This document shows, piece after piece, positions 61,531-64,000 of a DNA stretch of 64,000 nucleotides. The DNA is from Deinococcus marmoris DSM 12784. Lineage in GTDB: Bacteria > Deinococcota > Deinococci > Deinococcales > Deinococcaceae. The notes below the pieces were generated by a model, which was not told where the DNA came from, made no database searches, and saw only the letters and a list, made by a program, of their open reading frames with translations. The position numbers and the translations under genes are program-made. The stretch's first letter is position 1. Every line of letters begins with the position of its first letter. Location of the stretch: the NCBI RefSeq assembly GCF_000701405.1, contig NZ_JNIV01000009.1:12912-76911 (forward strand), in the 5' to 3' direction.

Positions 61531-62885
61531 TATTGATCGCCCCCGATGCTGCCGTCGTCCTCGCCGCGCTCCAGCGTGAAGCCCACCCGCTGCACCGTGC
61601 GGCGCTCCATCGCCTCGACGCGCAGGGTGGTGTCGCCCAGCGTCAGTTCGTCGCCCACCTCAGGCCAGCGCCCCAGGCCCTGCCACATCAGCCCGCCGAT
61701 GGTGTCCACCTCGTCGGTGGGCAGGCGCAGCCCGAAGCGGTCATTCAGGGTGTCTACCAGCACGTCGCCGCGAACGCTGACCTGCTGGGTCTGTCCCGCC
61801 AGTCCTTGGACCGTCACGGGATCGTCTTCGTGATCAAACTCGTCCTGCATCTCGCCAAAGATTTCTTCCAGCGTGTCTTCCAGCGTGACGATCCCCGCCA
61901 CGCTGCCGTATTCGTCCACCACCACGGCGCTGTGGCGGCCCTTCTCGCGCAGACGCAGCCACAAGCGCGGCACACTCAGACCCTCGGCCACGATCAGCGG
62001 TGGAACCATGATCTCGGAGACCGGGGCGTCGGGACGGGTTTCGGCGGTCAGGAAGAGTTCGCGCAGGTGGATCATGCCGATCACGTCGTCTGGGTTGCTG
62101 CCGTCCGGGCCGCCTTCCGGGCGCTCACCCGTGACTGGAAAGCGCGTGTAGGGGGTCTGCGCCAGCCGGGCCAGGGCCTCACGGACACCCAGGGAAGCGG
62201 GCACGCTGACCAGTCGCACGCGCGGGGTCATGATCTCGCGGGCCACCCGTTCCTCCACGCCCAGCACGCCGGAGACCATCTCGCGCTCTGCGGCGTCGAT
62301 CAGGCCGCCGCGTGCGCTCTGGCGGTACAGATCTTCCAGTTCTTCCGGCGAGTGGACGTGGGCGTGGCTGTGGTCCGTGTTCAGCCCCCAGGCCCGCATG
62401 GCCGCGAAGGCCGCGCCATTAAAGACGGCGATCAGGGGCCGGAACAGCAGCAGGCTGAGTTGCAGCGGGCGTAGCACGGCCACCGCCAGCCGTTCGGGGT
62501 AGCGTAGCGCCACCGTCTTGGGCAGCAGTTCGCCCAGCACCACCTGCAAGACGGTGATGAAGACCAGCACGATCACCGTGGCCGCCACGTTGCCGCCCAC
62601 GCTTCCCAGCACGGGCGTCAGCAGCGGCGTCAGCCGGGCCTGCCCGAAGGAGCCGGCCACCAGACTGCTGAGGGTAATGCCGATCTGACAGGCGGCCACG
62701 TAGGTGTCCAGCCGCCTGGGGTCGCTCAGAATCTCCAGCAGGGCGGCGGCAGAGCGGTTGCCGTTCTCGGCGGCAGCCTGCACCCGTGAGCGGCGCGAAC
62801 CCACCGTGGCAAACTCGGCGGCCACGTACAGGGCGTTGAAGCCCACCATGATCAGGATGACGGCCAGGGTCAGTGCGAGGCTCAT
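61530..62885 (-). CDS. CNNM/CorC-family CBS-domain membrane protein, copy 1
   Basis: 451 residues with the same layout as the next gene: CNNM helices from MSLALTLAVILIMVGFNALYVAAEFATVGSRRSRVQAAAENGNRSA, linker SPEELEDLYRQSARGGLIDAAEREMVSGVLGVEERVAREIMTPR, two CBS domains (EYGSVAGIVTLEDTLEEIFGEMQDEF) and a CorC/HlyC domain near the end. The two genes arose by tandem duplication and are co-translated. They may form a heteromer, which is inference. ATG at 62885. Confidence 0.88.
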   Translation of the reverse strand: MSLALTLAVILIMVGFNALYVAAEFATVGSRRSRVQAAAENGNRSAAALLEILSDPRRLDTYVAACQIGITLSSLVAGSFGQARLTPLLTPVLGSVGGNVAATVIVLVFITVLQVVLGELLPKTVALRYPERLAVAVLRPLQLSLLLFRPLIAVFNGAAFAAMRAWGLNTDHSHAHVHSPEELEDLYRQSARGGLIDAAEREMVSGVLGVEERVAREIMTPRVRLVSVPASLGVREALARLAQTPYTRFPVTGERPEGGPDGSNPDDVIGMIHLRELFLTAETRPDAPVSEIMVPPLIVAEGLSVPRLWLRLREKGRHSAVVVDEYGSVAGIVTLEDTLEEIFGEMQDEFDHEDDPVTVQGLAGQTQQVSVRGDVLVDTLNDRFGLRLPTDEVDTIGGLMWQGLGRWPEVGDELTLGDTTLRVEAMERRTVQRVGFTLERGEDDGSIGGDQ

Positions 62886-63057
62886 ACGGCGCTGGCACCG
62901 CCTTCAGGGGCTGTGCCTTGCCGGGAGTCAGAACCGGCGTCCGGTTTGGGAAGAAACATGTGGCTGGAGCATAACGCAAGTGGAGGAACGGGCCGCATCT
63001 GGCTGGATGAGTGATGGACCGCCTCGGAAGACCGGGCGGTCTCTTCGCACATAGGTG

Positions 63058-63193
63058 ATACTGACTCCGATTGAATCGTTTGCAAAAACGATGAACATCC
63101 GAGTGGAGTGAGAACGAGAAGAACGGGTTCCGGGCGTGGAGTTGGCAAACTGGCGCTTTCCCAGTTTGTTAACGAAACAGACGGAATCCGTAT
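63058..63193 (-). repeat. 136-bp MITE-like repeat, copy C
   Basis: Reverse orientation copy of the repeat at 9225-9360, also 136 bp long: it begins ATACTGACTCCGATTG and ends with GAATCCGTAT. The best-conserved inner part is GAACGGGTTCCGGGCGTGGAG. The middle differs from copy B, so divergence is considerable. It follows 172 bp after the CNNM pair's promoter side and codes for no protein. Confidence 0.7.
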
Positions 63194-63338
63194 CAGACAT
63201 CGCGAGATTTCGCCCTTCAGATCAGGCCAGTCTGCCACACGGCTGGAGAGGTCTTGGGCAGAGAATGTCACGCTGGTCAGCAATTCCCGAAAAGTGGGCG
63301 CTGAACCTGTCTGATCTGGTGGCGTCGGATTGAGCAGT

Positions 63339-63359
63339 TACGCACGCGCTACGCACGCG
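63339..63359. repeat. Tandem TACGCACGCG direct repeat
   Basis: TACGCACGCG occurs at 63339-63348 and again at 63350-63359, an 11-bp period. It lies 55 bp from the tRNA fragment, like arm-type sites near integrase targets, but this is not established. The rest of 63194-63384 shows no gene. Confidence 0.4.
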
Positions 63360-63384
63360 GCACCGTGGACCGCTCTATACAAAC

Positions 63385-63407
63385 GAAAAAACCCGCGCTG
63401 GGCGGGT
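63385..63407 (-). terminator. Terminator following tRNA-Val fragment
   Basis: On the minus strand ACCCGC, loop, GCGGGT and TTTTTT. It sits 7 nt after the encoded CCA of the tRNA fragment, as in a real tRNA transcription unit. Confidence 0.75.
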
Positions 63408-63413
63408 CTTAAT

Positions 63414-63458
63414 TGGTGGGCGGTATAGGACTTGAACCTACGACCTCTCGCGTGTGAA
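63414..63458 (-). other. tRNA-Val(CAC) 3' fragment, probable attachment site
   Basis: Minus strand, in order: anticodon loop TTCACAC, anticodon 3' stem GCGAG, variable AGGTC, T-arm GTAGG-TTCAAGT-CCTAT, acceptor ACCGCCC, A and encoded CCA. A matching 5' half is absent: the sequence on the 5' side (GGCTC) does not pair. A 45-bp piece from anticodon loop to CCA is the usual core where tyrosine integrases insert at tRNA genes. Confidence 0.6.
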
Positions 63459-63692
63459 GAGCCAAAAATGCCCTCTGGGTCGCGTAAACTGCCCTTAAAC
63501 TCGCACTTTCGGCTGGAGGGTCATCCTTCAGTCTCTACGGGTCACCCCCGTATTCACGCGCTTGATCGAGAGCGCTGGCTGTCAATGGCGGTCAAGGCAG
63601 AATCGCGGATGCGGAACAGCACGGGATGACTGTCTTCTGTGGACCCAGCGCAGTCCGGCAGTGCTGAAACTGAGAGAATCAGTCCGCTACAC

Positions 63693-64000
63693 GTAACTAC
63701 TCAGCAGGGGGACTTGCGGAGTGGAATCAGATAGAGTAGGCGCATCAAGAACGCTCTTTGCCCCAATTGCCTGATCCTTCAAGCTCGCCTTGACGAGCTT
63801 GAACTGCGATTGCTGACCCTGGAAGCTCGCCTTGCCGCCACAAGCCGAACTTCTAGCCAACCGCCCAGCCAGGACAAACCGTGGGTCCCCAAGAGTGAGC
63901 GCCAGAAGAGCAACCGCTCTTCTGGCGGGCAACGTGGCCATCCCGGCAAGACGCTCAAAATGAGTGAGCATCCTGATGAAATCAGGACGCTCCCGGTCAC
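63693..64000 (+). mobile_element. IS66-family insertion sequence, left end (partial)
   Basis: Begins GTAACTACTCAGCAGGG at 63693; IS66 ends start with GTAA. The transposase reading frame starts about 50 bp inside and no tnpA/tnpB-like genes precede it, which points to the tnpC-only (ISBst12-like) subgroup. The element runs off the right edge. Sequence 63459-63692 between the tRNA fragment and this end shows no gene. Confidence 0.6.
63744..64000 (+). CDS. IS66-family transposase, N-terminal part (partial)
   Basis: The open frame runs from after a TAG at 63732 to the window end. It reads [45 protein letters not shown] and then [13 protein letters not shown], in parts: the IS66 TnpC coiled coil, the SxxSSxPPSxD motif and the GGQxGHxGxTL zinc-binding lead. 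No ATG precedes the conserved part, so the true start codon is uncertain. The DDE domain lies outside the window. Confidence 0.75.
   Translation, partial: MKNALCPNCLILQARLDELELRLLTLEARLAATSRTSSQPPSQDKPWVPKSERQKSNRSSGGQRGHPGKTLKMSEHPDEIRTLPV

Noticed and set aside
62882..63338. Short ORFs on both strands around the 136-bp repeat copy C
   Set aside because: They overlap each other and the repeat, and their translations include the repeat's inverted ends. No homology or ribosome-binding signals.

Overview
The window is high-GC DNA from a bacterium that looks like a Deinococcus. The evidence is the DNA-repair pair recF/recN with a DciA-type protein after recF, a TrmB with a long C-terminal extension, a LEA-like protein with 11-residue repeats, short dispersed non-coding repeats, and many genes with a TANNNT-type -10 box only 6-7 nt before the ATG, so their mRNAs are probably leaderless. 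Genus is an inference; no rRNA gene is present.

Layout. 1-650: tail of a GGDEF protein, then a decayed IS630 element. 645-9.2 kb: guaA, trmB with an MnmG-like FAD protein, topA and small enzymes. 9.2-15.1 kb: a 136-bp repeat, a tiny membrane peptide behind a 12-bp hairpin and an extended Shine-Dalgarno, murJ, pgm and two paralogous lipoproteins. 15.1-29.2 kb: mostly minus-strand housekeeping genes (HelD-like helicase, ornithine-racemase-like enzyme, truD, moaB, dciA-like, recF, PrcB-like lipoprotein, recN). 29.4-40.2 kb: the LEA-like protein, pckA, malEFG, an MFS exporter and glpX. A GAACCGCT-type element recurs before malE, pckA and glpX, which suggests one sugar-responsive LacI-type regulator balancing sugar uptake and gluconeogenesis.

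40.2-44.3 kb: an iron module. An IscR-like Rrf2 regulator is divergent from an EfeO-like protein and an FTR1/EfeU iron permease. A promoter covered by a DtxR/MntR-like box points into the 3' end of the regulator gene. 44.4-50.5 kb: a DUF1540 protein, gnd, a 14-TM MFS exporter with its MarR repressor, and wrbA; the MarR and wrbA promoters share an AACYATTTTGRAAAT motif.

50.6-59.5 kb: a cobalamin block (cobS, cobC, cobalamin riboswitch, btuF, cobO, cobD, an aminotransferase, cobyric acid synthase, cobU, cobT). A Phd/VapC toxin-antitoxin pair sits inside it, and a small inverted-repeat element supplies the last codons of cobU. 59.6-64 kb: an ABM monooxygenase, two tandem CNNM/CBS proteins, another 136-bp repeat, a tRNA-Val 3' fragment that looks like an integration site, and the left end of an IS66-family element running off the window.
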